DNA of 64,000 nucleotides, taken from the NCBI GenBank assembly GCA_944323345.1, contig CALUSC010000001.1, positions 124,001 to 188,000 on the forward strand, read 5' to 3'. Position numbers and translations under genes: made by a program. This document shows, one piece after another, positions 1-8,391 of this stretch. Position 1 is the first letter of the stretch, and the number at the start of each line of letters is the position of its first letter. Source of the DNA: an uncultured Bacteroidales bacterium. Its GTDB lineage: Bacteria > Bacteroidota > Bacteroidia > Bacteroidales > UBA932. The notes under the pieces were generated by a model. That model did no database searches. It was not told the origin of the DNA and saw only the letters and a program-made list of their open reading frames with translations.

Positions 1-1166
1 TCCAGACCTTCCCGTACGGAAATCTTGTCTGATTTCCAGTCTTTGAGATAAGGATCGTCTGGCATCCGCTCTCCGTTGTACGACCATTTCCCCTTGAATG
101 TAGGCACCTCATCCGACAGTGCCGCCTTCCTGTCTTCCAGCAGCGTCATCAGGGTGGCGGCCTTGAAGACAGAGCCTGGCGCGTCCGCCCTTCCTATCGC
201 GTAATTGTACCTTTCACGGCCTTTCCCGTCGGCTTCCAGAGTGAGGTTTACCATCGCGCGAATGGCACCCGTCCTTACATCCATAACCACTGCGCATCCT
301 CCCTCTATGTTTTCCTGGCCTTCTATACCTCTTTTCAGAGCCTTTTCGGCGATGTCCTGCAGTTCGATGTCCAGTGTGGTACGCACGTCCTTCCCGTTTT
401 CCACTTCGACGAAAGTGCTGTCGTAATCGCGGATATATTCGCGGTTGTCGGCCTTCCTGAGCCATTCCACTCCTTCTTTCCCGTGCAGTACGTAGTCATA
501 TTTGCCTTCTATGCCCACATCGTCGTTGTTCGGATTGTTGTCATCCAGATGACCGAGGACTCTTCTCGCCAGAGAACCGTAAGGATATATCCTCTTGTCG
601 TATTTTTCTATGATAAGCCCTCCCTTGTAGCTTCCCTCTTCGAAAAGCGGCAGAGCCTTGACTTCCTGCATCGTATCGTGGTCTATCAGCCCGCCGATCC
701 TGATGTATTGCCTGTTGTCCCTTCTGGCCCTGCTTATCATCTTGTAATATTCGCCGGCTGTCCTGTCTCCGTATATCCTGGAAAGGCCTTTGGCTAGCTC
801 TCTGGCCTTCTGCTGCCACTCCGCTTCGAGTCTGTCGCCCTTTTTCCTGTCGGTTATTTCGATGAACTCCTGTTTGCGGACTGTGCAGTCCATCGCTATC
901 TGGTATTTCGGAGTGGATGCCGCCAGAGTCTTTCCGTCGTGCGACAGTATGGCCCCGCGTTCGGGCTCGATTACCACCTTCCTGTTGCCGGTGGTGAACC
1001 GTTCGACATATATGCTTTCCGGCTTGTAGAATATCTGTATGTAGACTATCCTTCCTATGATGACTGCCGCGAGCAGGATGAAGAACATATAAATGGCGAA
1101 CAGGGTCATGTCGATCCTGCCGCTCCTGTCCTTCATGTTTTCCTGTCCTGTCGTCTTTTCTTCCAT
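1..1166 (-). CDS. ftsI: Division-specific penicillin-binding protein (FtsI/PBP3-type), N-terminal part only
   Basis: The reading frame starts at the ATG whose complement is 1164-1166 and is still open at the left edge of the window, so only about the first 388 residues are visible. A cytoplasmic N-terminus is followed by one membrane segment around residues 20-40, then a PBP dimerisation region (PERGAILSHDG near residue 70), and the start of the transpeptidase domain with the acylated serine in SVFK at about Ser332. It would crosslink septal peptidoglycan in the periplasm. It begins 16 bases after ftsL and follows mraZ-rsmH-ftsL, the conserved order of the dcw cluster, which supports FtsI over a PBP2-type protein. 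The KTG motif and any PASTA domains lie outside the window. Confidence 0.92.
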   Translation of the reverse strand, partial: MEEKTTGQENMKDRSGRIDMTLFAIYMFFILLAAVIIGRIVYIQIFYKPESIYVERFTTGNRKVVIEPERGAILSHDGKTLAASTPKYQIAMDCTVRKQEFIEITDRKKGDRLEAEWQQKARELAKGLSRIYGDRTAGEYYKMISRARRDNRQYIRIGGLIDHDTMQEVKALPLFEEGSYKGGLIIEKYDKRIYPYGSLARRVLGHLDDNNPNNDDVGIEGKYDYVLHGKEGVEWLRKADNREYIRDYDSTFVEVENGKDVRTTLDIELQDIAEKALKRGIEGQENIEGGCAVVMDVRTGAIRAMVNLTLEADGKGRERYNYAIGRADAPGSVFKAATLMTLLEDRKAALSDEVPTFKGKWSYNGERMPDDPYLKDWKSDKISVREGL

Positions 1167-1182
1167 AAGCGGGATAGTCCTT

Positions 1183-1521
1183 TTATCTTTTCTTTATGAA
1201 TACCGCCGGATCATCCGGTATGCCGAGGTCCGATCCCGATTTCTCCAGCAGTTCCTGTACGGTACTCAGCTTTTCTAGACCTATCAGCTCGGTGTTCTTG
1301 TGCGTGAGCGCTATTTTCAGGTCGTAGATTTCCTGCTTGTTTTCTTCTACCTTCACCATGGTTTTCTCTATCATGAGGTTCAGCAGAAGAACCAGGAAAA
1401 TCAGGAAGAATATGTACACGATATGAGGGAAGAACCTGTCGCATTTCAGCGTGAACAGGATTTCTCCCCGGCCGATGGATCTGAGTATGCCGTCAAGCCT
1501 GTTTTTCTTCTCTTCGCCCAT
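1183..1521 (-). CDS. ftsL: FtsL-like cell division membrane protein
   Basis: Small bitopic protein of about 112 residues: a basic cytoplasmic N-terminus, one membrane segment (IVYIFFLIFLVLLLNLMI), then a periplasmic segment rich in charged residues and heptad-like leucines, ending in a hydrophilic tail. FtsL joins FtsB and FtsQ to activate septal peptidoglycan synthesis. Identification rests on size, topology and position between rsmH and ftsI, since FtsL sequences diverge strongly. The gene overlaps the 3' end of rsmH, implying translational coupling. I chose the methionine of MGEEKKNRL; a start 24 bases upstream (1545) is possible. Confidence 0.85.
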   Translation of the reverse strand: MGEEKKNRLDGILRSIGRGEILFTLKCDRFFPHIVYIFFLIFLVLLLNLMIEKTMVKVEENKQEIYDLKIALTHKNTELIGLEKLSTVQELLEKSGSDLGIPDDPAVFIKKR

Positions 1522-2437
1522 ATTCCTCTTCCGTTTTTTCCGCAATTCTCAGTTTTGCGCTCCTCGCTCTCGTATTGCCGGCTATTTCTTCTTCAGCCGG
1601 CAATACTGGTTTGCGGTTTACAGCCCTGAACGGGGCTTTGAGGTTTCCGAAAATGTCTTTTTCCACCTCGCCGCCTATATTCCCTGACTTGATGAAGTTC
1701 TTTACCATCCTGTCTTCCAGTGAATGGTATGTGATCACAGCCAGTCTTCCTCCCGGTCTGAGCGATTCCGCCGCCCCGTACAGGAACTTTTCCAGAGACT
1801 TCATTTCGTGGTTCACCTCGATCCTCAGCGCCTGGTATATTCTGGCCAGGAACTTGTGTTCTGCCGTCTTGGGCAGAACCGGCGATATCGCCCCGTACAG
1901 GTCTCCTGTGGTGCTTATGCTTTTCCTGTCTCTGGCCTTGCATACAAGCGCCGCTATTTTCCTGCTGTTTTCCACTTCGCCGTAAAGCCTCAGTATTTTC
2001 TCCAGTTCATCCTGGCCGTAGCCGTTCAATATGTCGGCTGCCGACATTTCCGCCTCGGAATTCATCCTCATGTCCAACGGTGCGTCGAACCGGAATGAAA
2101 AACCCCTGTCTGCCGTATCGAACTGATGGGAGGAGACTCCCAGGTCGGCCAGCACTCCGTCTACTCCGGATGTGTGGCCTTCATACAGCACGAAATTCCT
2201 GATGAACCGGAAATTGTTCCGGATCAATGTCAGTCTCGTGTCGCTGATGGGATTGTTTTCAATGGCATCCTTGTCCTGGTCGAATGCCAGAAGTCTTCCT
2301 TTTGGCCCCAGTTTTTCAAGGATGGCTGCAGAATGTCCTCCTCCGCCGAATGTGGCGTCCACGTAAATTCCCGACCTGTCTGTGACCAGGGCGTCTACAC
2401 TTTCATGAAGCAGAACTGGTATATGATATCCGGACAT
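1493..2437 (-). CDS. rsmH: 16S rRNA (cytosine1402-N4)-methyltransferase RsmH (MraW)
   Basis: At 314 residues this is the normal length for RsmH, which methylates N4 of C1402 in the ribosomal P site using S-adenosylmethionine. The N-terminal HIPVLLHESVDAL and the SAM-binding loop DATFGGGGHS are diagnostic, as is DLGVSSHQFD, followed by the inserted helical domain and a C-terminal LAVITYHSLEDRMVK segment. It is the second gene of the mraZ-led operon, 12 bases after mraZ, and overlaps ftsL at its 3' end. Nothing is missing. Confidence 0.97.
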   Translation of the reverse strand: MSGYHIPVLLHESVDALVTDRSGIYVDATFGGGGHSAAILEKLGPKGRLLAFDQDKDAIENNPISDTRLTLIRNNFRFIRNFVLYEGHTSGVDGVLADLGVSSHQFDTADRGFSFRFDAPLDMRMNSEAEMSAADILNGYGQDELEKILRLYGEVENSRKIAALVCKARDRKSISTTGDLYGAISPVLPKTAEHKFLARIYQALRIEVNHEMKSLEKFLYGAAESLRPGGRLAVITYHSLEDRMVKNFIKSGNIGGEVEKDIFGNLKAPFRAVNRKPVLPAEEEIAGNTRARSAKLRIAEKTEEEYGRREEKQA

Positions 2438-2449
2438 GTCATGGCCTCC

Positions 2450-2902
2450 CTATCTGTTTTCCGGAAGAGTTTCTGCGAGGGCGATGAATTCTTCTCCGGA
2501 AATGACGGTCTCGGAGTATTTCTCCCTGGCCCATATTTCGATCTTGAAATCGCTTCCGGCGAATACGACTTCTTTGTTGACGCCGATGGCTTCGAGCAGT
2601 TTTTTCGGAATGGAAATCCTGCCTATTTTCGAATCAGGCTCCACTACTGCGCGGTCACGCATGTATTCCCGCCAGAACAGGGCATGCTTCCGGTTGAAGA
2701 AATTCAGCCTCGACTTTACATCCTCCGACTGCTTTTCCCATTCTGCGTAAGTGTACATTTCGAGACAGTCCGCGAAAATGTCTTTCTTGATGACGAACTT
2801 CATTTCTTCACCGTCAGACATGACATTCTTGAAGGCCGACGGGAAAACCAGTCTGCCCTTGTCATCGATCTTGACCGTATATTCGCCTATGAACTTCGCC
2901 AT
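2450..2902 (-). CDS. mraZ: Transcriptional regulator MraZ
   Basis: Has the tandem SpoVT/AbrB-like folds of MraZ, each with its DxxGR-type DNA-contacting motif: IDDKGRLVFPS near residue 10 and DSKIGRISIPK in the second half. MraZ forms a ring and binds direct repeats in its own promoter to control the dcw operon. I chose the start MAKFIGEY (2902, 150 residues, the family length). A longer frame to 2926 exists, but a -7 promoter box at 2924-2931 places the transcript start downstream of that codon, so the longer form cannot be made from it. Four operator-like repeats lie just upstream. Confidence 0.96.
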   Translation of the reverse strand: MAKFIGEYTVKIDDKGRLVFPSAFKNVMSDGEEMKFVIKKDIFADCLEMYTYAEWEKQSEDVKSRLNFFNRKHALFWREYMRDRAVVEPDSKIGRISIPKKLLEAIGVNKEVVFAGSDFKIEIWAREKYSETVISGEEFIALAETLPENR

Positions 2903-2923
2903 TCCGTTATAATCTGTCTGGCG

Positions 2924-2976
2924 CAAAAGTAAGAATAATTTTCCACTTTATTCCACTATTTTCCAAAAAATTCCAC
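2924..2976 (-). promoter_or_regulatory. mraZ promoter with four MraZ-box-like repeats
   Basis: On the minus strand TACTTTTG (2924-2931) fits the Bacteroidetes -7 box TAnnTTTG. Immediately upstream the plus strand carries TTCCA at 2941, 2951, 2961 and 2971, that is TGGAA repeats on the coding strand at an exact 10-base period. MraZ operators in other bacteria are TGGGN repeats separated by 5 bases, the same period, so these four boxes are the likely autoregulatory operator of the division operon. Confidence 0.8.
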
Positions 2977-2993
2977 AATTTTATCAACAATCC

Positions 2994-3024
2994 TTTGATG
3001 CGATTTTTTTTTGCCATAAATTCG
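2994..3024 (+). promoter_or_regulatory. Putative promoter of the M23 lipoprotein gene
   Basis: TTTG (2994-2997), a 19-base spacer and TAAATTCG (3017-3024, one mismatch to TAnnTTTG) form a plausible Bacteroidetes promoter divergent from mraZ. The predicted transcript would start near 3029-3031, which favours the ATG codons at 3039 or 3051 over the GTG at 3027. Confidence 0.5.
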
Positions 3025-3050
3025 CGGTGAACCAGCTGATGAAGATATAT

Positions 3051-4307
3051 ATGACCAGTCGTAAATTCTTGTGGATAATGATTTTGCTGCCTCTGTTCCT
3101 CATGCAGGGATGCGGAGGGGAAAAAGATGCCCGGACGGCGGAAAGCCATGACGTGGACACGGAGTGCACGGATGGATTCTGGGGCTTCCGTGCGGACACT
3201 CTCGATATGAGGGAAAGCAAGGTCAGGTCAGGGGATTTCTTTTCTACCATATTGATGCGCAACGGCCTCACGGCGCAGGAAGCCTATAATCTTTCCGCCG
3301 CGTGCGACAGTACCTTCGACGTTACCTCCATCAGGATAGGGAACGCCTACCGGACGTGGACATCGCCTTCCGGGACCCTGGAATATCTGGCATACGATAT
3401 AGACAGGATAAAGAGCGTGGTATTCAGGTGCAGACGGCCGTATTCGGCCTATTATGTGGAGAAACAGATATTGACCGAGACGAAGTATGCAGATGTCACC
3501 ATAGAATCGTCATTGTGGAACGACATGATTGCCGCAGGTGCACCGGCCATGCTGATACTCACTCTTTCCGATATTTATGCCTGGACGGTGGACTTTTTCG
3601 GGCTGCAGAAAGGTGACAGGTTCAGGGTCGTTTACGATGAAAAGACCTGCGACGGAGAAGTAGTGGCGGTGGATACTGTCCGGTATTGCCTGTTTTCAAG
3701 CAGGGGAGAGGATTTTCCTGCCATAATGTTCGACCAGCATGACGGAGGCAATATATACTGGAACGAGAAAGGGGAGAGCATGAGAAAGGCTTTCCTGAAA
3801 GCTCCTCTGCATTATTCCAGAATCAGTTCGGGTTTCAGTTACGCCAGGCGTCATCCCGTGACGAGGCGTGTCCAGCCTCATACCGGAGTGGACTATGCGG
3901 CTCCGAAAGGAACCCCGGTAGTCACGATAGGTGATGGCGTGGTGACCAGTGCCAGGAACGAGGGCGCCGGAGGAAATGTCATAAGAATCAGACACAATTC
4001 CGTTTACTCCACTGCGTATCTTCACCTGTCGCGCTATGCTTCCGGCATCAGGGCCGGCAAGAGGGTGAAACAGGGAGAAGTGATAGGTTATGTAGGTTCT
4101 ACCGGACGCAGTACAGGCCCGCATCTGGATTTCAGGGTATGGAAGAACGGGACTCCTATAAATCCGCTGAAAATGCAGTCTCCGCCGGCAGAGCCGCTTG
4201 ACAGGAAGAATATGGAAGCCTTTTCCGCAACGGTAGGGGAATACAGCCGTCTGATGATGAAGGACGAAGCATCGGATATGGTGAGGAAGATGCTGGAAAT
4301 CATCTGA
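3051..4307 (+). CDS. Lipoprotein M23-family peptidoglycan endopeptidase
   Basis: A lipoprotein signal (LLPLFLMQGC) precedes an N-terminal domain with a LysM/OapA-like segment (VRSGDFFSTILMRNGL), a middle domain, and a C-terminal M23 (LytM) metallopeptidase domain from roughly residue 270. The zinc site is HTGVD, and the catalytic His is in AYLHL. The usual final HLHF is HLDF here (in GRSTGPHLDF), so the third zinc ligand would be Asp rather than His. The protein probably cleaves peptide crosslinks from the outer-membrane side of the periplasm. I place the start at the ATG at 3051 because of the promoter upstream; ATG 3039 or GTG 3027 would add 4 or 8 residues. It ends two bases from the convergent cls gene. 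Confidence 0.88.
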   Translation: MTSRKFLWIMILLPLFLMQGCGGEKDARTAESHDVDTECTDGFWGFRADTLDMRESKVRSGDFFSTILMRNGLTAQEAYNLSAACDSTFDVTSIRIGNAYRTWTSPSGTLEYLAYDIDRIKSVVFRCRRPYSAYYVEKQILTETKYADVTIESSLWNDMIAAGAPAMLILTLSDIYAWTVDFFGLQKGDRFRVVYDEKTCDGEVVAVDTVRYCLFSSRGEDFPAIMFDQHDGGNIYWNEKGESMRKAFLKAPLHYSRISSGFSYARRHPVTRRVQPHTGVDYAAPKGTPVVTIGDGVVTSARNEGAGGNVIRIRHNSVYSTAYLHLSRYASGIRAGKRVKQGEVIGYVGSTGRSTGPHLDFRVWKNGTPINPLKMQSPPAEPLDRKNMEAFSATVGEYSRLMMKDEASDMVRKMLEII

Positions 4308-4308
4308 T

Positions 4309-5751
4309 TTACAGAAGCGGTGCAAAGAGTTTCACGAGCGCCTGTCCCAGTTTGAGATACCACGGCCGTTTTTTCCAGACATCATATGTGATTTCATCGC
4401 ATTCTTCCAGATCTTTTATGAATATCTCCTTGTTCCTGACGGCGGTATCTTCATTGAAAATATAGGCGTTGATCTCGTAGTTCAGTTCCAGGCTGCGGTA
4501 GTCCATATTGGCGGAGCCGATGACAGACAGATAGTCGTCCGAAACTATTGTCTTGGAATGGATGAAATTCCCTTTTTTCTCGAATATCCTGATGCCGGCT
4601 TCGAGGCATTCGCTGTAATATGACTTGTTCGCCAGGTTCATGTACGGAAGATCGGCCTTGTGCGGTATCATCACCCTGACGTCCGCCCCTTTAAGTGCGG
4701 AAGACTTCAAGGCCTGGAGCAGAGGTTCCGGCGGAACGAAATAAGGGGTCTGGATATAGATATACTGCCGGCTGTGCTGGACAGTCCATACTGTTCCCAT
4801 GTGCAGTACCGGCCATCTGTCCACTGGCTGGTCCGGAACTATCTGTACGAGTTCGTAGCGTTTCTGCCCCGAATCATGTTCGGGAAACATTTCGTGGAAA
4901 TTGTCGGGAATCCTGCCTCCTGAACTGCAGAACGAGTACAGGAAACTGTATTGCAGCGCATAGACAGCATTGCCGGTAATCCGCATGTGAGTATCGCGCC
5001 ATCTTACGAAATAGTCGTCCCCGATGTTCATCCCTCCCGTATACCCTATCTTTCCGTCTATGACCACTATCTTCCTGTGATCCCTGTAATTGAGCCGGGC
5101 ACTGAGTCTCAGCAGACTGAAGCGTGAATTGGTGAATTTGACCACTTCCACTCCGGCTTTCTTCATTTCGTTGTAGTAGCGCGGGCTTATGTCTATGTTG
5201 GCGATGTTCTCGTGGATGAACCTTACTTTCACGCCTTCCCTTGCCTTGCGCATCAGGATTTCCTTTATTTTCCTGCTCCCGTCATCCTTGCGGAAGTAGA
5301 AATATTCCATGTGTATATGGTCCGTGGCGTTTTCCAGGTCGTGGACCAGGGCCTCGAACTTCCGTTTCCCTGATGTTATGATTTCGACGTTGTTGCAGTC
5401 GGTTACAGTAGTACCGTTGCTGTGCGAGAGCAGGACGGACAGTTCCCGGTAGCCTTCCCTTATCTTTTCCCTGTTGTGTTCTCCGAACAGTTTTCCGTAT
5501 GGTTTCTGTCCTGAATATTTCGAGAATTCTTCATGGAACATTCTGGAGTACCGTTCGTATTCTTTACTCCGTCTAGGATTAAGTCCGAATACTATGTAGC
5601 ACAATACGCCTATGACAGGGACCAGAACGACCACTATTATCCATGCTATCTTTTTCCCGGAATCCCCGTCTTCGTCCGTGAGGATGACCAGGATGGTCCC
5701 TATTATCAGCAGAATCAGGAAAATATAACCGATCAGAGATGCTATTCCCAT
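4309..5751 (-). CDS. cls: Cardiolipin synthase (phospholipase D family)
   Basis: 480 residues, the usual size for ClsA-type enzymes. Two N-terminal membrane segments (residues about 5-25 and 35-55) precede two phospholipase D HKD motifs: H225-K227-D232 in DHRKIVVIDG and H398-K400-D405 in HSKTIVSDD, both with the downstream GG/GS motifs (GYTGGMNIGD, IGSANMDYRS). It condenses two phosphatidylglycerols, or PG with another phospholipid, to cardiolipin at the inner membrane. It lies 8 bases after miaB on the same strand and may be co-transcribed, with no obvious functional link. Confidence 0.95.
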   Translation of the reverse strand: MGIASLIGYIFLILLIIGTILVILTDEDGDSGKKIAWIIVVVLVPVIGVLCYIVFGLNPRRSKEYERYSRMFHEEFSKYSGQKPYGKLFGEHNREKIREGYRELSVLLSHSNGTTVTDCNNVEIITSGKRKFEALVHDLENATDHIHMEYFYFRKDDGSRKIKEILMRKAREGVKVRFIHENIANIDISPRYYNEMKKAGVEVVKFTNSRFSLLRLSARLNYRDHRKIVVIDGKIGYTGGMNIGDDYFVRWRDTHMRITGNAVYALQYSFLYSFCSSGGRIPDNFHEMFPEHDSGQKRYELVQIVPDQPVDRWPVLHMGTVWTVQHSRQYIYIQTPYFVPPEPLLQALKSSALKGADVRVMIPHKADLPYMNLANKSYYSECLEAGIRIFEKKGNFIHSKTIVSDDYLSVIGSANMDYRSLELNYEINAYIFNEDTAVRNKEIFIKDLEECDEITYDVWKKRPWYLKLGQALVKLFAPLL

Positions 5752-5758
5752 GTCTGTG

Positions 5759-7117
5759 CTATACTAGTTTGGAAATAAGGGTGGCCGACGTGCAGGAAAG
5801 TACTTCGACTTCGACGTAGTCTCCTGTCTTGTGTCCTCCTGCAGGGAAGACGCAGACCTTGTTGCTGCTGGTCCTGCCGAAAAGTTCACCGCTGTTCTTT
5901 TTGGATATGCCTTCGGCCAGAACCCTGAACGTCTTGCCAATTTCCTTTTCGTTGCTTTCCCTGCTGAGCCTGTTCTGCAGAGCTATGATTTCATTGAGTC
6001 TTGCGGTCTTGACAGCCTCCGGTACATCGTCAGGGTATTTCCTGGCTGCCAGCGTGCCGGGACGTTCCGAATACTGGAACATGAATGCGGAATCGAATGC
6101 CGCTTCTTCCATGAGCGAGAGCGTGTCCAGATGGTCTTGCTGCGTCTCTCCGCAGAAACCTGCTATGATGTCTGTCGTAAGCCCGCAGTCCGGCATGACG
6201 GATCTGATTTTCCGCACCCGTTCCAGATACCACTCTCTCGTATATTTGCGCCTCATCTTCTCCAGCATGGCGTTGCTGCCCGACTGCACGGGCAGGTGTA
6301 TGTGCCGGCAGATATTGCCGTACATGGCCATGGTGTAGATGACTTCGTCGCTGATGTCTTTCGGATGCGATGTCGAGAACCGCACCCTGAGATCCGGGCT
6401 GATTTTCGCCACCATTTCCAGGAGCTGCGCGAAATTCACGTCCCTGTCTGCCGTGACCGGGTCTTTCCAAAGGTATGAATCCACATTCTGCCCCAGGAGG
6501 TTGACCTCCCTGTATCCGTTTGCGAAAAGCTCTTCAGCCTCGCGGACTATGGACTGAGGGTCCCTGCTTCTTTCCACGCCTCTGGTATATGGCACGATAC
6601 AGTAAGAGCAGACATTGTTGCAGCCTCTCATTATGGAAATATATGCCGAGACGCCGTTCTTGTCCATTCTGACTGGGGTGATATCCGCGTATGTCTCCTC
6701 ATGTGACAGCCGGACGTTTATCTGCGGCGAGTCAGGAGTGATCGCCCTGATGAGTTCCGGCAATGTCCTGTATGTGTCGGGTCCTGCCACCAGGTCGACG
6801 ACATGGCTGTCCAGCAGCTTGTCTTTCAGTCTCTCCGCCATGCAGCCTACGATGCCGACGATGACATTTCCCCTCTTCTCCTTCTGCAGTCTGAACTGCT
6901 CTATACGCCCCCATATCCGCTGCTCCGCATTGTCCCTTATCGAGCAGGTGTTGGCCAGGATGACGGACGCATCCGAGATGCTTTCCGTCAATGCGTAACC
7001 AGCGTCCTGCAGGATGGACAGAATCACTTCGCTGTCGTTTACGTTCATCTGGCATCCGTATGTCTCGATGTATACCTTAGGTCTTTTTTCGTCTGATATC
7101 GGTCGTATATTCTTCAT
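5759..7117 (-). CDS. miaB: tRNA-2-methylthio-N6-dimethylallyladenosine synthase MiaB
   Basis: Radical-SAM methylthiotransferase acting on i6A37 of tRNAs that read UNN codons. Order of domains: an N-terminal UPF0004 domain with the three auxiliary-cluster cysteines (YGCQMN, ANTCSIRDNA, VGCMAE), the radical-SAM cluster C166-C170-C173 (CNNVCSYC), and a C-terminal TRAM domain for tRNA binding. I chose MKNIRPIS (7117, 452 residues) because the -7 box TATATTTG (7154-7161, minus) overlaps the longer start at 7156. MtaB and RimO are close relatives, but GCQMN and SCI/CSIRDNAEQR fit MiaB. Confidence 0.96.
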   Translation of the reverse strand: MKNIRPISDEKRPKVYIETYGCQMNVNDSEVILSILQDAGYALTESISDASVILANTCSIRDNAEQRIWGRIEQFRLQKEKRGNVIVGIVGCMAERLKDKLLDSHVVDLVAGPDTYRTLPELIRAITPDSPQINVRLSHEETYADITPVRMDKNGVSAYISIMRGCNNVCSYCIVPYTRGVERSRDPQSIVREAEELFANGYREVNLLGQNVDSYLWKDPVTADRDVNFAQLLEMVAKISPDLRVRFSTSHPKDISDEVIYTMAMYGNICRHIHLPVQSGSNAMLEKMRRKYTREWYLERVRKIRSVMPDCGLTTDIIAGFCGETQQDHLDTLSLMEEAAFDSAFMFQYSERPGTLAARKYPDDVPEAVKTARLNEIIALQNRLSRESNEKEIGKTFRVLAEGISKKNSGELFGRTSSNKVCVFPAGGHKTGDYVEVEVLSCTSATLISKLV

Positions 7118-7153
7118 GGTTCTTCCGGCATTGTCTGGATTTATATGCAGGTG

Positions 7154-7161
7154 CAAATATA
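7154..7161 (-). promoter_or_regulatory. -7 box of miaB
   Basis: TATATTTG on the minus strand matches TAnnTTTG and sits 37 bases before the chosen miaB start. It rules out the longer miaB reading frame as the translated form. Confidence 0.6.
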
Positions 7162-7168
7162 GTATTTA

Positions 7169-7197
7169 TTGCGAAAATATATTTTTTTGTATCTTTG
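7169..7197 (+). promoter_or_regulatory. Promoter of the lipoprotein-SPOR-rpoN operon
   Basis: TTG (7169-7171), an 18-base spacer and TATCTTTG (7190-7197), an exact TAnnTTTG, point toward the gene starting at 7254. It is divergent from the miaB promoter. Confidence 0.6.
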
Positions 7198-7253
7198 TGT
7201 CCGGCGCGGAGGACGCGGTCGGGGCCGCTCTCCGCTGAAAAACAGATACTTCG

Positions 7254-7748
7254 ATGATAGGATTTAGGAAAAATACCGCCGGTATCCTCCTGTGTCTGCT
7301 CGTATCGCTGCTCCTGTTTTCCGGCTGCGGCGGGTACCGGGACATAAGAGTGGACTCGTGCAGGCTGGAGCGTATTTCCCCTGCCGGTCTCAAGTCCGTG
7401 GACGCAGGGCTGGCCGTGACAGTGCATAATCCGGTGAATGAAATTACCGTCTCCGGAATCGCAGGTACGGTATATATGGACGGAAAGGAACTGGGGACTT
7501 TCCAGGCTCCTGAGGTGACGGTTCCGGGCAGGGAGACATCTGAAGTGGATGTGGAAATAAGGGCATCCCTAAGTCCTTCCATGAATTTCATGCAGATAAT
7601 GTCGCTGGCTTCAGGTTTCGATCCGGACCGCCTGTCCATGGATGTATCCATGAAAATCAGGATCCGGGGAGGCGTGAAAAAGAAAATCGATATCAAAGGT
7701 GTGCCTGTCGCGGATTTTTTTAGCAAAGTCAGATATGAAAGCATTTAG
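7254..7748 (+). CDS. LEA type 2 / WHy-like lipoprotein
   Basis: A 164-residue lipoprotein with signal and lipobox LLLFSGC near residue 24. The mature part looks like a single beta-sandwich of the LEA type 2 (WHy) kind: ISPAGLKSVDAGLAVTVHNP, where the LxxxVxNP pattern is typical, followed by ISGIAG-like and PGRETSEVDVEI strands. Such proteins sit in the envelope and their function is poorly known. First gene of an operon with the SPOR-like protein (16-base overlap) and rpoN. Assignment rests on pattern recognition only. Confidence 0.7.
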   Translation: MIGFRKNTAGILLCLLVSLLLFSGCGGYRDIRVDSCRLERISPAGLKSVDAGLAVTVHNPVNEITVSGIAGTVYMDGKELGTFQAPEVTVPGRETSEVDVEIRASLSPSMNFMQIMSLASGFDPDRLSMDVSMKIRIRGGVKKKIDIKGVPVADFFSKVRYESI

Positions 7749-8379
7749 TAAAACCATATTGCCGGTCCTGGGATTGCTGCTGTCGTTTTCCTGGCCTGCA
7801 TTGTCGCAGGAGACGGATTCATTGTCTGCAGCAGTGCAGACAATACCCGAAGGTTATGAACTGGCTGATTCCGTCGTGCTCGTTCCGGCAGAAAGGGTAG
7901 ACACGTCTCTGGTAGGTGAGAATATATTTGATCTTATGCCTTCCAAGTCGGGAGGCGATGTTTCCGATGTGAATATATACCAGTCTTCATCCATCGTTTC
8001 GGCGATGAAAAAGACATTGGAGAATAACGTTTTCCGTCCTTATACAGGGTACAGGGTGAGGATTTTTTTCGATAACAGGCAGACTGCCAGGCATGAATCG
8101 GAAGAAATGCTGTCGTCGTTCGAGGCCATGTATCCGGGGGTGCCTGCATATCGCAGTTATGTAAACCCGTATTTCAAGATCACCGTAGGGGACTTCAGGA
8201 CCAAGTCCGAGGCTATGAGTTTCCTTCAGCAGATAATAGGTGTCTTTCCGAAAGCCTTTATAGTAAAGGAAAATATAGAGTATCCGGTTCTTGACAAGGA
8301 CTCGCTGGCACGGCTGGATACGGTCAGGATTCTCAGAAAACTGGCAGAGGAGCCGCAGTCTGCCGCTCTTAGCTTATAG
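7732..8379 (+). CDS. Exported SPOR-domain-like protein
   Basis: 215 residues with a cleavable signal peptide (MKAFSKTILPVLGLLLSFSWPALSQE). The C-terminal part, about residues 95-190, resembles a SPOR fold: YTGYRVRIFFDNRQTARHES, then PYFKITVGDFRTKSEAMSFLQ, which matches the VxVGPF-like strand and following helix of SPOR domains. SPOR domains bind denuded glycan strands at division sites, so a peptidoglycan-associated role is likely. I chose the ATG at 7732, inside the end of the upstream lipoprotein gene, since it begins a clean signal peptide; rpoN follows after 12 bases. Confidence 0.75.
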   Translation, partial: DMKAFSKTILPVLGLLLSFSWPALSQETDSLSAAVQTIPEGYELADSVVLVPAERVDTSLVGENIFDLMPSKSGGDVSDVNIYQSSSIVSAMKKTLENNVFRPYTGYRVRIFFDNRQTARHESEEMLSSFEAMYPGVPAYRSYVNPYFKITVGDFRTKSEAMSFLQQIIGVFPKAFIVKENIEYPVLDKDSLARLDTVRILRKLAEEPQSAALSL

Positions 8380-8391
8380 GGGAGGGGTGCC
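8380..8391 (+). promoter_or_regulatory. Strong Shine-Dalgarno-like site before rpoN
   Basis: GGGGAGGGG stands about 4 bases before the rpoN ATG. Most genes here lack any purine-rich ribosome binding site, so this one stands out and fixes the start at 8392. Confidence 0.5.

Noticed and set aside
2126-2932. A 268-codon frame antisense to rsmH and mraZ
   Set aside because: Shadow of two certain genes; it also crosses the mraZ promoter.
2941-2976. The TTCCA array read as a CRISPR-like or simple repeat
   Set aside because: Units of 5 bases at a 10-base period fit an operator; no spacers or cas genes exist.
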